64,000 bases of DNA from Chitinophagaceae bacterium. Its GTDB lineage: Bacteria; Bacteroidota; Bacteroidia; Chitinophagales; Chitinophagaceae. The DNA lies in contig JADBXP010000016.1 in the NCBI GenBank assembly GCA_020403455.1, positions 84,020-148,019 on the forward strand, in the 5' to 3' direction. This document shows positions 28,394-39,884 of the stretch, piece after piece. The translations under genes were made by a program, and so were the position numbers. Position 1 is the stretch's first letter. Each line of letters opens with the position of its first letter. The notes below the pieces were generated by a model. That model was given only the letters and a program-made list of their open reading frames with translations, ran no database searches and was not told the origin of the DNA.

Positions 28394-29131
28394 TCAGATC
28401 TGACTTTTGAGTCTTCCACCACCTCTGAAACGTGGTTTCCAATAACTTTCATCCAGATCACTGATGCTCACACCATTGCTTGTGGAAGCGTGTAAGAATT
28501 TATTGTTTTGAAGATAGATACCCACATGTGTAATGGCATTCTTCCTGCCGCGTGTGTGAAAAAACACCAAATCACCTTCTTTTAATTCATCTTTCTCAAT
28601 GAGTTCACTGGCGGCATATTGTTCATGGGCAGTTCTTGGAAGAGGTATTTGGTAAACATCTCTGTACAATACCTGAACAAAAGCAGAGCAATCAATGCAA
28701 TTATCGGTGCTGCCGCCCAAACAATAGCGGGTGCCCCACCAGGTATCCATTACCTGTAGCAAGGAGGGATTGGTGAGTTTTTCTGCCACAACATCCAGTA
28801 AAATTCCGTATTTGATCTGAAGAAAAGCCGGTGACTCTTGTGTAACATACAGATTTTCTGCGGGTCGAAGCCCGGTAGGGCTCACTGACTCATTTCTAAA
28901 GGCAGTTGCTGATGTTCCGGAAGCCGGTGAAGCTTTTACAGTCCGTATGGGAGCTGATGTACCTTTTGACCCCGGTGTAGGTGTTTTTGCTGGTGTTGCT
29001 GAGGCAGAAGCTGTAGGCTTGACAGCCGGTGAAGGAGTTGATTTGCTGAATACCGGCTGCAACAAATGACAGCCCGAACAACTCAGCCCAATTCCCAATA
29101 AAATGATGAAAATTCTGGAGGACATATACAA
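28394..29131 (-). CDS. NlpC/P60 (C40) family peptidase, lipoprotein
   Basis: Lipobox LSCSGC; Ala/Pro/Thr-rich linker; WWGTRYCLGGSTDNCIDCSAFVQVLYRDVY, GDLVFFHTRGRKNAITHVGIYLQNNKFLHAS. Confidence 0.92.
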   Translation of the reverse strand: MYMSSRIFIILLGIGLSCSGCHLLQPVFSKSTPSPAVKPTASASATPAKTPTPGSKGTSAPIRTVKASPASGTSATAFRNESVSPTGLRPAENLYVTQESPAFLQIKYGILLDVVAEKLTNPSLLQVMDTWWGTRYCLGGSTDNCIDCSAFVQVLYRDVYQIPLPRTAHEQYAASELIEKDELKEGDLVFFHTRGRKNAITHVGIYLQNNKFLHASTSNGVSISDLDESYWKPRFRGGGRLKSQI

Positions 29132-29342
29132 TCAACGGTCAAATATAAAAACTGTTGGCTGTATGACGATTAGCAGGCGATTTTTTAACCCCTTCTTGTG
29201 AGAAGTACCTCGCAATTGTGGAAAAAACCAAGGGCAATAGCAATACAAAAAAAGCGATATTTGTTGGCTGAGGTAATGGCTGTTCCCACTGAAATTCTCT
29301 TTTGTTTAGGACTGCCCGACCGCTTGAATGGAGGCTGATTCT

Positions 29343-32300
29343 ATGACGCGATTTTCACATTTGCATGTCCACACCCAATATTCCCTGCTGGACGGGGCTG
29401 CTTCGGTTAAAAAATTATTTAAAAAGGCGGCTGCAGAAGAAATGCCTGCCATAGCCATTACCGATCATGGAAACATGTTCGGGGCTTTTGAGTTTGTAAA
29501 ACAGGCCTGGAACGATACCATACAAACCGGAACGGATGAAAATGGCAAGCCCATTCTTACACCCAGGGTAAAGCCGGTGGTTGGCTGTGAATTCTATGTT
29601 GTAAAAGACCGACACATCAAAACTTTTACCAAAGAGGTGAAGGATGAACGCTATCACCAGGTACTGCTGGCAAAAAATGCAGAAGGTTATCAAAATCTGA
29701 TACAACTAACCTCGCTGGGTTATATGGAGGGAATGTACAGTAAATACCCACGCATTGACAAGGAATTGATCCTGCGACACCACCGGGGGTTGATCGCCAC
29801 TACTTGTTGCATCGGGGCACATGTGCCTCAGGCCATCTTGCATCAGGGAGAAGAGGCAGCCGAAATTGAATTCAAATGGTGGCTGGATGTATTTGGAGAA
29901 GATTATTACATCGAATTGCAAAGACACCAGATGGAGGAACAGGAATCCATCAATCAAACCCTGCTGCGCTTTTCTAAAAAATACAATGTTCCCGTCATTG
30001 CCACGAATGACAGTCATTATGTAGATCAGGAAGACGCCAATGCACACGATATTCTTCTCTGCCTGAATACCGGAGAGAAACAATCCACCCCCGGAATTGA
30101 CGATTTTGTGAATGATGATGTGCAGGTACGCAACCGTCGCTTCAAATTCCCGAATAATCAATTCTATTTTAAATCCACCCGGGAAATGTCTGAGTTGTTC
30201 AGTGACGTTCCGGAAGCCATTGACAATACCAATGCGATTGTTGACAAAATTGATGTATTGAATCTGAAGAAGGACATTTTGCTGCCCGCTTTCCCTTTAC
30301 CAAAGGAATTCCAGATTCACAATGATGCCAACCTCAATCAGTATGAGTTCCTGAAACACCTGACCGAAGAAGGTGCCCGAAAAAGATATGCAGAAATAAC
30401 ACCACAGGTAAGAGAACGAATCGACTTTGAGCTGTTCACCATCAAGACCATGGGCTTTGCTGGTTACTTCCTGATCGTGAGTGACTTCATCAAAGCGGGA
30501 AGAGAAATGGGCGTTTTTGTTGGCCCCGGTCGTGGCTCGGCAGCGGGTAGTCTGGTAGCCTATTGCATAGGAATAACCAATATCGATCCAATCAAGTACG
30601 ATCTGCTATTCGAAAGATTTCTCAACCCGGAGCGAAAGAGCATGCCCGATATCGATACGGACTTCGACGATGAGGGTAGGCAGAGGGTCATCGATTATGT
30701 GGTAGATAAATACGGGAAAAACCAGGTGGCCCAAATCGTGACATATGGCACCATGGCAGCGAAAAGTAGTATCAAAGATGTCGCGCGTGTAATTGACATG
30801 CCTTTGGCAGACAGCAACCTATTGGCGAAGCTGGTTCCCGATAAACCCGGCACAGAACTCAGACGGGTTCTGCACGCACCTTTACTGAAAAAAGATGGAG
30901 AAAAATCCTTGGAAGAAAAGGAAAGTTATACCCCGGATGACATGGAGAACATCCGAAAACTGCGTGAAATTTATAAGGGTGATGACCTCAGAGCGAAAGT
31001 ATTGAAGGAAGCCGAAAGGCTGGAAGGAACTGTAAGAAATACAGGCATACATGCTGCCGGTATCATCATTGCACCTTCCGACCTTACAACTCTTATTCCC
31101 GTAGCAACTTCCAAGGATTCCAAACTCCTGATTACACAAATAGAAGGCAAACTGATTGAAGAAGCAGGGGTTTTAAAGATGGACTTTCTTGGATTAAAAA
31201 CACTTTCCATCATCAAGAACGCCCTCGAAATGATTCGACAGAATCATGGAGTAGAAATCGACATAGATCAGATTCCTCTCGATGATGAACTTACCTATCA
31301 ACTGTTTCAGAAAGGCAATACGATTGCAGTGTTTCAGTTTGAAGCCCCGCATTTATTCTCCATCTTCCGTGACATCAAACCCACGGCAATTGAAGACCTG
31401 ATTGCCTTGAACGCATTGAACAGACCGGGTCCCATGCAATACATTCCCGAATATGTGAAGAGAAAGCATGGTCGTGTTACCATTTCTTATGACCTGCCTG
31501 AAATGGAGGAATACCTCAAAGAAACTTATGGCATCACCATTTATCAGGAGCAGGTCATGTTGCTTTCTCAAAAGATTGCCGGGTTCAGCAAAGGGAAGGC
31601 AGACGGACTCCGGAAAGCCATGGGTAAGAAAGACAGAAAGACCCTGGACCAATTGAAAGAAGCCTTCATGCAGGGGGCATTGGAAAGAAATCATCCCAAG
31701 GAAAAACTGGAAAAGATATGGACAGACTGGGAGTCTTTCGCAGAATATGCTTTTAATAAATCACATAGTACATCCTACACAGTAGTCTCCTATCAAACCG
31801 CTTACCTGAAAGCACATTATCCCGGTGAGTTCATGGCTGCTGTGCTGAACAATGCCAAGAGCATTGAAAATATTACATTCTTCATGGAGGAATGTAAACG
31901 CATGGGCATAAAAGTATTGGGACCCGATGTGAATGAATCTTTGAAGGGGTTTGCTGTCAATAAAAAAGGAGAGATACGTTTTGGACTAGGTGGATTGAAA
32001 GGTGTGGGTGATGCTGCGGTTGACCACATCATTGAAGACAGAATACAAAATGGTCCTTACAAAGATATCTTCCATTTCATGGAAAGAATAGTGAAACAGG
32101 TCAATAGAAAATCATTGGAGAGTCTTGCCTATTCAGGTGCCCTGGATTGCTTCAACCAACTACACCGAGCCCAATATTTTACAGTACCTGATAGCGAAAA
32201 ATTATCAGGACTGGAAAAACTGATTCAATATGGACAGGCCAAATGGCAGGCATCTACCGGTTCCAGCCATACTTTATTTGGATCACTCGATTCGTTTGAG

Positions 32301-33017
32301 AATGTGCCACCTCCCAAAATCACACCCACAGAACCCTGGACCCTCACAGAATTACTGGAATTTGAAAAAGAAGTGACAGGCATGTTCATGAGCGGGCATC
32401 CACTTGACCATTTCAGATTTGAGTTGACACATTATGGTATCATGCCTATTAATCAATTCAATGAGTTCAGGGATAATCTTACTGTACAACAAAATACCGG
32501 CAGAATCATTCGCGTGGCTGGCCTTGTTACTTCCGTTCAACACAAGGTGACCCGAACGGGAAAAAATTACGGTGTCATCATCATGGAAGATTACACCGGC
32601 AAGGCGGAATTCACAGTTTGGAGTGAAGAATATGTCCGCTTCCAGTCCTATTTCGAAAAGGGAAAGAAAATTGTTATCCAGGGTAGTTTCCGCCCCAGGT
32701 ACAAAGATGCAGAACAACTGGAGTGGAAAATTTCTCAGATTATCCTGCTGGAGTCGGTACTTACGCAGTTAACCAGAACGATAGATGTACAAATTCATCC
32801 GGCTGCCGTATCTGATGAAATGATACAGTTTGTAGAGTCGAATGTGAAAAAATACCCGGGTAAGTCGACGCTCAAGTTCCACATCAATGAGCCTTCTGAA
32901 TCCATTACCGTTTCGTTGACCACCTTTCACACAGGATTTGAAATGAATGAAGAAATGGCTCAATACCTCCAGTTGCAATCAGATTGGGGTGTCAACGTCT
33001 CCCTCTTTGGCCAATAG
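29343..33017 (+). CDS. dnaE: DNA polymerase III subunit alpha
   Basis: PHP domain start FSHLHVHTQYSLLDGAASV; PGRGSAAGSLVAYCIGITNIDP; PDIDTDFDDEGRQRVIDYV; C-terminal OB domain. Start chosen at ATG 29343 (track 29328). Confidence 0.97.
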   Translation: MTRFSHLHVHTQYSLLDGAASVKKLFKKAAAEEMPAIAITDHGNMFGAFEFVKQAWNDTIQTGTDENGKPILTPRVKPVVGCEFYVVKDRHIKTFTKEVKDERYHQVLLAKNAEGYQNLIQLTSLGYMEGMYSKYPRIDKELILRHHRGLIATTCCIGAHVPQAILHQGEEAAEIEFKWWLDVFGEDYYIELQRHQMEEQESINQTLLRFSKKYNVPVIATNDSHYVDQEDANAHDILLCLNTGEKQSTPGIDDFVNDDVQVRNRRFKFPNNQFYFKSTREMSELFSDVPEAIDNTNAIVDKIDVLNLKKDILLPAFPLPKEFQIHNDANLNQYEFLKHLTEEGARKRYAEITPQVRERIDFELFTIKTMGFAGYFLIVSDFIKAGREMGVFVGPGRGSAAGSLVAYCIGITNIDPIKYDLLFERFLNPERKSMPDIDTDFDDEGRQRVIDYVVDKYGKNQVAQIVTYGTMAAKSSIKDVARVIDMPLADSNLLAKLVPDKPGTELRRVLHAPLLKKDGEKSLEEKESYTPDDMENIRKLREIYKGDDLRAKVLKEAERLEGTVRNTGIHAAGIIIAPSDLTTLIPVATSKDSKLLITQIEGKLIEEAGVLKMDFLGLKTLSIIKNALEMIRQNHGVEIDIDQIPLDDELTYQLFQKGNTIAVFQFEAPHLFSIFRDIKPTAIEDLIALNALNRPGPMQYIPEYVKRKHGRVTISYDLPEMEEYLKETYGITIYQEQVMLLSQKIAGFSKGKADGLRKAMGKKDRKTLDQLKEAFMQGALERNHPKEKLEKIWTDWESFAEYAFNKSHSTSYTVVSYQTAYLKAHYPGEFMAAVLNNAKSIENITFFMEECKRMGIKVLGPDVNESLKGFAVNKKGEIRFGLGGLKGVGDAAVDHIIEDRIQNGPYKDIFHFMERIVKQVNRKSLESLAYSGALDCFNQLHRAQYFTVPDSEKLSGLEKLIQYGQAKWQASTGSSHTLFGSLDSFENVPPPKITPTEPWTLTELLEFEKEVTGMFMSGHPLDHFRFELTHYGIMPINQFNEFRDNLTVQQNTGRIIRVAGLVTSVQHKVTRTGKNYGVIIMEDYTGKAEFTVWSEEYVRFQSYFEKGKKIVIQGSFRPRYKDAEQLEWKISQIILLESVLTQLTRTIDVQIHPAAVSDEMIQFVESNVKKYPGKSTLKFHINEPSESITVSLTTFHTGFEMNEEMAQYLQLQSDWGVNVSLFGQ

Positions 33018-33109
33018 GACAGATTTGCAGTCATTGGCTTTGAGCCGACGGCTTGTCATTAAATCACAGGGGTGGAAAAGTCAAACGGGCAGGAAATATC
33101 CTTTGGATG

Positions 33110-33117
33110 TATATTTG
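33110..33117 (+). promoter_or_regulatory. Bacteroidota-type -7 element (TATATTTG) upstream of trxA
   Basis: Matches TAnnTTTG, 38 bp upstream of ATG 33155; the -33 element is weak. Confidence 0.4.
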
Positions 33118-33154
33118 ACATATACCGTTATAGTTCATCATTAAAAAAAATACA

Positions 33155-33472
33155 ATGGCTTTAGAATTAACAGATGCAAATTTCCAGACATCAGTGCTGG
33201 AAAGCGATAAATTAAATGTAGTTGACTTTTGGGCTGAGTGGTGCGGACCTTGCCGTGCCATCGGACCTGTAATTGAGGAATTGGCAGTTCAGTACAAAGA
33301 CCAGGTGAATGTGGGCAAAGTAAATGTTGACCACAATCCGGGGTTGAGTGTGAACTATGGCATAACCTCTATTCCTGCGATTCTTTTCATTAAGGGCGGA
33401 CAGGTTGTGGACAAGCAGATTGGGGCTGTGCCTAAATCTGTTTTAGAGAAAAAAATTCAGGCCCACCTTTGA
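33155..33472 (+). CDS. trxA: thioredoxin
   Basis: VVDFWAEWCGPCRAIGPVIEELA; SIPAILFIKGGQVVDKQIGA. Confidence 0.97.
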   Translation: MALELTDANFQTSVLESDKLNVVDFWAEWCGPCRAIGPVIEELAVQYKDQVNVGKVNVDHNPGLSVNYGITSIPAILFIKGGQVVDKQIGAVPKSVLEKKIQAHL

Positions 33473-33494
33473 TATCATATAAGGAAAGTATATA

Positions 33495-33518
33495 CGCCCC
33501 ACCGGGGCGTTTTTTTTT
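33495..33518 (+). terminator. Rho-independent terminator of trxA
   Basis: CGCCCC-ACC-GGGGCG followed by nine T. Confidence 0.9.
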
Positions 33519-33602
33519 GCCCTTCCCTCCCATTTTCATCCACAGTAGGTTAAATTATTATTTCTTAACTTACCGCATCGATTCATCCTCAATCATTTCG
33601 GT

Positions 33603-34880
33603 ATGTCTATACGCTTTCGACTGATCATCATGAATTTTCTCGAGTTTTTTGTCTGGGGAGCCTGGCTCATCTCGCTTGGTGGTTATCTGATCGGGGTACT
33701 AAAATTCAGTGGCGGCCAGGTTGGAGCTATTTATGGCACAATGGGATTGGCATCGCTGTTTATGCCTGCCTTGATGGGAATCGTTGCAGATCGCTGGGTG
33801 AATGCTGAAAGAGTTTTGGGCGTACTTCACCTGATTGGGGCAGCTTTGTTGTTATGGGCCTCCACCATAGATTCGGTTGATCAGTATCCGTTGTTTTACC
33901 TCATCATGTTATTCAACTCCATGGCTTTCATGCCAACCATTGCCATGAACAATACCGTCTCCTACAGTATTCTGCAAAAAAATGGCTTAGAGGTGGTCAA
34001 AGACTTTCCTCCAATTCGTGTATGGGGCACTGTAGGTTTCATTGTTGCTATGTGGATGATTGATTTTCTCGACCTAACGAAAAGTGCAGCACAACTCTAT
34101 GTAAGTGCTGGTTCAGGAATTGTTTTGGGTATCTATGCTTTCACCATGCCTGCTTGTCCGCCCTCTTCAGGCGGCCAGCAAAAAACATGGGTACAAGCCC
34201 TCGGATTAGATGCATTTGTTCTATTCAAACAGCAAAAAATGCTGGTATTTTTTATCTTTTCTCTGTTGTTAGGAGCCGCCCTGCAAATAACCAATGCATT
34301 TGGAGGTGCCTTTCTCGATGATTTCAAACAAAGCTATCCCGATTCTTTTGGTGTCAAACATCCCAATCTCCTCTTATCTATTTCACAGATCTCAGAAACG
34401 CTGTTTATTTTGACTATCCCCTTCTTTCTGCAAAAATTTGGCATCAAGCGGGTGATGCTCATTAGCATGATCGCTTGGGTATTTCGTTTTGGTCTCTTCG
34501 GCATCGGCAATCCGGGCGATGGCCTGCACTGGCTGGTACTTTCTATGATCATCTATGGTATGGCGTTTGACTTTTTCAATATCTCCGGCTCTTTATTTGT
34601 TGAAAAGGAAGCAGATTCATCCATTAGAGCCAGTGCGCAAGGACTTTTCATGATCATGACCAATGGAATAGGAGCATATCTGGGTGGCTCTATCAGTGGT
34701 TGGGTCGTCGATTATTTTTCTACTGTCAATACAGTTACCAAAGAAATTCAACGGGACTGGCCCTCCATCTGGTTCAGTTTTGCAGGTTATGCACTGGTTT
34801 TGTCTATCTTTTTCCCCTTGCTCTTCCGTTACAAGCATGAACAAAAGCCCTCAGAGCATGAAGGCGAATTGCTGCATTAA
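33603..34880 (+). CDS. MFS nucleoside transporter (NupG/NHS-like)
   Basis: MNFLEFFVWGAWLISLGGYL..GAIYGTMGLASLFMPALMGIVADRW; 12-TM pattern. Confidence 0.8.
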   Translation: MSIRFRLIIMNFLEFFVWGAWLISLGGYLIGVLKFSGGQVGAIYGTMGLASLFMPALMGIVADRWVNAERVLGVLHLIGAALLLWASTIDSVDQYPLFYLIMLFNSMAFMPTIAMNNTVSYSILQKNGLEVVKDFPPIRVWGTVGFIVAMWMIDFLDLTKSAAQLYVSAGSGIVLGIYAFTMPACPPSSGGQQKTWVQALGLDAFVLFKQQKMLVFFIFSLLLGAALQITNAFGGAFLDDFKQSYPDSFGVKHPNLLLSISQISETLFILTIPFFLQKFGIKRVMLISMIAWVFRFGLFGIGNPGDGLHWLVLSMIIYGMAFDFFNISGSLFVEKEADSSIRASAQGLFMIMTNGIGAYLGGSISGWVVDYFSTVNTVTKEIQRDWPSIWFSFAGYALVLSIFFPLLFRYKHEQKPSEHEGELLH

Positions 34881-34960
34881 TCATTGTTGACATTTCTTTT
34901 GCAAGAACTGTACCCTCATCTCACCGGAAGAGAGTAATTTTGCGCAACAAACACAGCAGT

Positions 34961-36130
34961 ATGTTGTCATCCGCCACTTCCCTCCTTTCTTTGTTATCGA
35001 ATATCAAGGACATTGAACTTAAAAGTATTGGAAACAAGATCCTGCAGGGAGAACGCTTGAATGAAAATGAGGGTTTGGTTTTGTTTGAAAAGGGCTCGCT
35101 TTCATTCCTAGGAATGCTGGCCAACCATGTTCGTGAAAAGAAACACGGGGACCGAACCTATTTCAACCGCAACTTTCACATTGAACCCACCAATGTCTGT
35201 GTATTCAACTGTGCCTTCTGTTCATACTCACGTGGTTATGCCAACAGAGAGGAAGGCTGGGAACTCAGCATTGAACAAATGATGCACATTGTGAAAAGTT
35301 ATGATGGGAAGCCGGTGACGGAAGTACACATAGTGGGTGGTGTTCATCCAAAAATGAACATGACTTTTTTCCTGGAGCTATTGCGATCTATCAAGGCACA
35401 TCGACCCGATCTGCACATCAAAGCATTTACTCCGGTAGAACTTGATTATATGTTCCGCAAAGCGAAATTGACTGTACGGGAAGGTCTGGAGCAGGCGCAT
35501 GCTGCGGGCTTAGATTCTTTACCCGGAGGTGGTGCCGAAATTTTTCATCCGGAAATCAGAACAAAAATTTGTGATGACAAAGTAAATGCAGAAGGATGGT
35601 TGGAGATTCATCGAACAGCGCATCAGCTCGGGATGCACTCCAATGCAACGCTGCTGTATGGACACATTGAATCTTACTGGCACCGCATTGACCACATGGA
35701 GAGATTGAGGCAATTACAGGATGAAACCGGCGGCTTCAACACATTCATACCCCTCAAGTTCAGGAACAAAGACAATGACATGCAACATGTGGCAGAATCC
35801 ACCATCGTAGAAGACTTGAAGATGTATGCAGTTGCACGTCTTTATCTGGATAACTTCCCTCATGTGAAGGCCTACTGGCCGATGTTAGGAAGAGAGCAGG
35901 CAAGGATGACATTGTCATTTGGCGTGAATGATATAGATGGTACCATCGATGATTCTACGAAAATTTATTCTATGGCAGGAAGTGAAGAGCAGAGTCCAAG
36001 TATGACTACAGAAGAATTGGTGCAACTGATACGCCAGTCGGGAAGGAAACCTATTGAAAGAGGTACGCTCTACAATGTGATTCGCGAATTCGATGAAGTA
36101 GCCAGTCCTTCGGAAGCAATGACACTTTAA
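34961..36130 (+). CDS. mqnE: aminofutalosine synthase (radical SAM, menaquinone biosynthesis)
   Basis: EPTNVCVFNCAFCSYSRG (CxxxCxxC), LPGGGAEIFHPEIRTKIC, LRQLQDETGGFNTFIPLKF. The track start 34940 is a TTG inside a TAATTTTG promoter-like motif; ATG 34961 is more likely. Confidence 0.9.
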   Translation: MLSSATSLLSLLSNIKDIELKSIGNKILQGERLNENEGLVLFEKGSLSFLGMLANHVREKKHGDRTYFNRNFHIEPTNVCVFNCAFCSYSRGYANREEGWELSIEQMMHIVKSYDGKPVTEVHIVGGVHPKMNMTFFLELLRSIKAHRPDLHIKAFTPVELDYMFRKAKLTVREGLEQAHAAGLDSLPGGGAEIFHPEIRTKICDDKVNAEGWLEIHRTAHQLGMHSNATLLYGHIESYWHRIDHMERLRQLQDETGGFNTFIPLKFRNKDNDMQHVAESTIVEDLKMYAVARLYLDNFPHVKAYWPMLGREQARMTLSFGVNDIDGTIDDSTKIYSMAGSEEQSPSMTTEELVQLIRQSGRKPIERGTLYNVIREFDEVASPSEAMTL

Positions 36131-37570
36131 TCAACATTCAGGTAAACTAATGGGAATATGGACGGCTAAACCGCCGGCAGCAGTTTCTTTGTATTTGCTG
36201 CTCATGTCCTGAGCGGTATCCCACATGGTCTTGATTACCTTATCGAGACTAACAATGGCAAAATCCGGAGCACTTTGCAGGGCGAGTTGGGAAGCAGTTA
36301 TGGCTTTGATGGCACCCATGGTATTTCTTTCAATGCAGGGTATCTGAACCAGACCGGCAATGGGGTCACAGGTAAGACCGAGATGATGTTCCATGGCAAT
36401 TTCAGCAGCCATCAGTGCCTGCCGTTGGCTTCCGCCCATTGCCTCCGTTAAAGCGGCAGCAGCCATAGCGGAGGAAACACCGATCTCTGCCTGACATCCA
36501 CCCATGGCAGCGGAAATAGTAGCACCCTTCTTAAAGATACTACCGATCTCAGAGGCGGTGAGTAAAAAACGGATAATCTGCTCGTCGGTTTCACCGCCAC
36601 AGAAACAGACAAAATACTGAAGTACAGCCGGTATAACTCCTGCGGCGCCATTGGTAGGCGCAGTCACCACCCGGCCAAAAGAAGCATTTTCCTCGTTGAC
36701 AGCGAGGGCAAAACAACTTACCCAATCGAGTGTATATTGAAATCCCGTTCCTCCATTCCGAATGGCATTGAGCCAGTCCTTCTTGGTATGATAAACTGCA
36801 GCACCCAGTAATTTTTTATTCAGTCCGTGCGCTCTCCTATTCACTTTCAAACCGCCGGGTAGTTCCCCGGGTGTATGACAACCCCGGTACATACAATCCT
36901 GCATCACTTCCCAGATACGCAATAAACCAAGATGCGTTTCGGCTTCCGAGCGCCAGGTCAGTTCATTTTCCATGACCACTTCATGAATGGCCATTCCCTT
37001 CATGCAATGTCGCAGCAGGTCATCTGCGCTCTCGATAGGAAAAGGTAATTCGATGGAAGTGCTTTTTTGCTCCTGGCCTTCCTTCACCACAAATCCACCT
37101 CCAATGGAAAAATAGGTTGCGCTATAAGTAGCACCATCCTGATAAGTGATCATAAAGTTCATGCCATTGGGATGGAATGGAAGAGATTCATCCATGTGAA
37201 AAATGATATGACGGGCAGGATCAAAATAGAGGGTTAGTTCTCCATTTAAATGTAATTCATGCCGCGACCTGATTGCTTGAATGGTCGGATTTACAGCATC
37301 TACCGGAAACTGAACTGGGTCAGCACCTAAAAGTCCCAACATCACCGCCACATCAGTTCCATGTCCCTTTCCTGTTTTTGCCAATGACCCATAAAGAGAG
37401 ACAGTGAGCTCCTTTACCTCTCTGATCTTCCCTTGCACTTGCAGACTTTTCAGTAGCTGGAGGGCTGCCCGCCACGGACCCAGGGTATGAGAACTGGAAG
37501 GGCCTATTCCGATCTTGAAGATGTCGAAAACGGAGATAGATTCTCGTATGGCTGGAATCGGGTCGTGCAT
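36131..37570 (-). CDS. sdaA: L-serine ammonia-lyase, iron-sulfur-dependent, single-chain
   Basis: [88 protein letters not shown]. Confidence 0.95.
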   Translation of the reverse strand: MHDPIPAIRESISVFDIFKIGIGPSSSHTLGPWRAALQLLKSLQVQGKIREVKELTVSLYGSLAKTGKGHGTDVAVMLGLLGADPVQFPVDAVNPTIQAIRSRHELHLNGELTLYFDPARHIIFHMDESLPFHPNGMNFMITYQDGATYSATYFSIGGGFVVKEGQEQKSTSIELPFPIESADDLLRHCMKGMAIHEVVMENELTWRSEAETHLGLLRIWEVMQDCMYRGCHTPGELPGGLKVNRRAHGLNKKLLGAAVYHTKKDWLNAIRNGGTGFQYTLDWVSCFALAVNEENASFGRVVTAPTNGAAGVIPAVLQYFVCFCGGETDEQIIRFLLTASEIGSIFKKGATISAAMGGCQAEIGVSSAMAAAALTEAMGGSQRQALMAAEIAMEHHLGLTCDPIAGLVQIPCIERNTMGAIKAITASQLALQSAPDFAIVSLDKVIKTMWDTAQDMSSKYKETAAGGLAVHIPISLPEC

Positions 37571-37691
37571 GGATGAACTTATGAACTTACTATGTTAATT
37601 ACTATCCTGCTAAACTAATACATGTTAGGATAGTTTTTACGAACTTAGCTTTGTTTAACTCAATTTTTATTGCTTCCCCTTATCCAATCTC

Positions 37692-38882
37692 ATGCATTTA
37701 TCAACTTTATTGAACAGGTTCAATGAACCGGAAACCTTGAAAATGGCCAAGCTCGGCCGCGAACTCAGAGCAAAGGGAATTGATGTGATAGACCTCAGTC
37801 TGGGTGAACCTGATTTTGATACGCCGCAACATGTAAAAGATGCTGCCATACAGGCGATTCGTGACAATTGGAGTCATTATACCCCAGTGGCAGGCTTCGC
37901 TGATCTGCGAGAAGCAGTTTGCACCAAATTGAAGCGAGACAACAACCTGACATACTTGCCAGAAAATATCATTACATCAACAGGTGCCAAACAAAGTTTG
38001 GCCAATGCCATATTGGCTCTGGTGGATGAAGGTGATGAAGTAATTATCCCTACACCCTTCTGGGTCACCTATTCCGAATTGGTGAAAATAGCGCGGGGAA
38101 AAGTAGTTGCGGTAAGAACAAAGGTGGAAGATAGTTTCAAGATAACACCTGCTCAACTGGAGGCCGCCATCACACCCGCTACACGTGTCTTCATGTTTTC
38201 TTCACCCTGCAATCCCTCTGGTGCTGTTTACAGTATGCAGGAACTGGAAGGTTTGGCGGAAGTATTCAAACGCTATCCCAACATCATCATCTTATCGGAT
38301 GAGATCTATGAATACATCAATTTTGTTGGTAAACATGCCAGCATTGCCTCATTTGATGATTTGAAAGAAAGAGTGGTATTGATCAATGGATTGAGTAAGG
38401 GATTTGCCATGACCGGTTGGCGACTTGGTTACATCGCAGCATCCACATCGATTGCAAAAGCCTGCGAAAAAATTCAGGGTCAATTCACCAGCGGTACCTG
38501 TTCCATTACACAGAAAGCAGCGGTAGCAGCCCTTACCGGCGACCTGACTCCATCGATGGAAATGACAGCTGCCTTTACACAAAGAAGAGCCAGAACCCTG
38601 GAATGGATACAGCAGATACCGGGCTTCAAATGTTTTCAACCCGAGGGAGCTTTCTATGTCTTCCCCGATGTGAGTGCTTACTATGGTAAAAAAGCAGGTG
38701 ATGATGTTATTAATGGTGCGGGAGATTTAAGTATGTATTTACTCAATACAGCCCATGTTTCCTCTGTAATGGGAGATGCTTTCGGTGAGCCCAACTGTGT
38801 TCGGTTTTCCTTTGCCAACAATATGGAAAATATTGACAAGGCATGGACCAGGATACAAAATGCTCTGGCTGCACTTTCCTGA
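37692..38882 (+). CDS. pyridoxal phosphate-dependent aminotransferase (class I, aspartate aminotransferase-like)
   Basis: DLSLGEPDFDTPQHVKDAA, NPSGAVYS, PLP lysine motif LSKGFAMTGWRLGYI. Confidence 0.93.
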   Translation: MHLSTLLNRFNEPETLKMAKLGRELRAKGIDVIDLSLGEPDFDTPQHVKDAAIQAIRDNWSHYTPVAGFADLREAVCTKLKRDNNLTYLPENIITSTGAKQSLANAILALVDEGDEVIIPTPFWVTYSELVKIARGKVVAVRTKVEDSFKITPAQLEAAITPATRVFMFSSPCNPSGAVYSMQELEGLAEVFKRYPNIIILSDEIYEYINFVGKHASIASFDDLKERVVLINGLSKGFAMTGWRLGYIAASTSIAKACEKIQGQFTSGTCSITQKAAVAALTGDLTPSMEMTAAFTQRRARTLEWIQQIPGFKCFQPEGAFYVFPDVSAYYGKKAGDDVINGAGDLSMYLLNTAHVSSVMGDAFGEPNCVRFSFANNMENIDKAWTRIQNALAALS

Positions 38883-38924
38883 TTTTGTTATCCATACTGC
38901 CGGGCGCAGTTAATTTTTTTTCAC

Positions 38925-39875
38925 ATGTTGGATCAGGGCAAACTTCTCATGTTCCGCAACCGGCTGGAAAAGATGTTCCGGCATCGCAGTCGACAGGCAA
39001 GAAGAATGAATGTCAGTTGTTATCGGGTATATGATCACGATTTGCCTGAGTTTCCCTTTTGTATTGAATTTTATGGCGAACATTTGTATGTGGCGGAATA
39101 CCAGCGACACCATGGCATGGATGAAGAACAACACCAATTATGGCTCAAGGAGAGCATGGACTGTATAGCAGAGGTTTTGGGAGTAGCTCATGACCAGATT
39201 TTTCTGCGGGAAAGAAAAAAAATGTCACACCGCGACAGCCAATATGAAAAGCTGGATAGCAGGGAACATATTTTCACAGTTGCGGAAAACGGCTTACAGT
39301 TTCAGGTGAACCTAACAGACTATCTTGATACCGGACTCTTCCTGGATCACCGACTTACGCGTCAAAGGGTACGGGAAGAAGCGATTGGAAAGGAAGTATT
39401 GAATCTTTTCTGCTATACCGGATCATTCAGTGTATATGCTGCTGCAGGAGGAGCAGCCAGGGTAACTTCAGTGGATCTTTCCAATACTTATTTGCAATGG
39501 GCAGGAGAAAATCTGCGCCTCAATGGATTTTCCGATAAAGAAAAATTTCCCCTGGTGCAGGCAGATGTGAAGGCCTGGCTAAAAACACTTCGACCCAGAC
39601 AGTATGATCTGGTGATTATGGACCCCCCTACCTTCAGTAACAGCAAAAAGATGAAGGATTTTCTCGACATCCAACGTGATCACGTAGAGCTGATCAAAGA
39701 TGTATTGTGGGCAATGAAACCCGGCGGTACACTTTATTTTAGTACCAACTTTACGCGGTTTCAGCTAGACAGAGAAGCTATTCCGGCTGCAGATATCAAG
39801 GATATTACTGCTGCCACTACTCCTTTTGACTTCGAGGGGAAATTAAAACGCTGGTGCTACCGTTTGATCAGGTAG
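38925..39875 (+). CDS. class I SAM-dependent (RlmK/RlmL-like) rRNA methyltransferase
   Basis: DYLDTGLFLDHRLTRQRV, VLNLFCYTGSFSVYAAAGGA, DLVIMDPPTFSNSKKM. Confidence 0.88.
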   Translation: MLDQGKLLMFRNRLEKMFRHRSRQARRMNVSCYRVYDHDLPEFPFCIEFYGEHLYVAEYQRHHGMDEEQHQLWLKESMDCIAEVLGVAHDQIFLRERKKMSHRDSQYEKLDSREHIFTVAENGLQFQVNLTDYLDTGLFLDHRLTRQRVREEAIGKEVLNLFCYTGSFSVYAAAGGAARVTSVDLSNTYLQWAGENLRLNGFSDKEKFPLVQADVKAWLKTLRPRQYDLVIMDPPTFSNSKKMKDFLDIQRDHVELIKDVLWAMKPGGTLYFSTNFTRFQLDREAIPAADIKDITAATTPFDFEGKLKRWCYRLIR

Positions 39876-39884
39876 TTCTGAAGA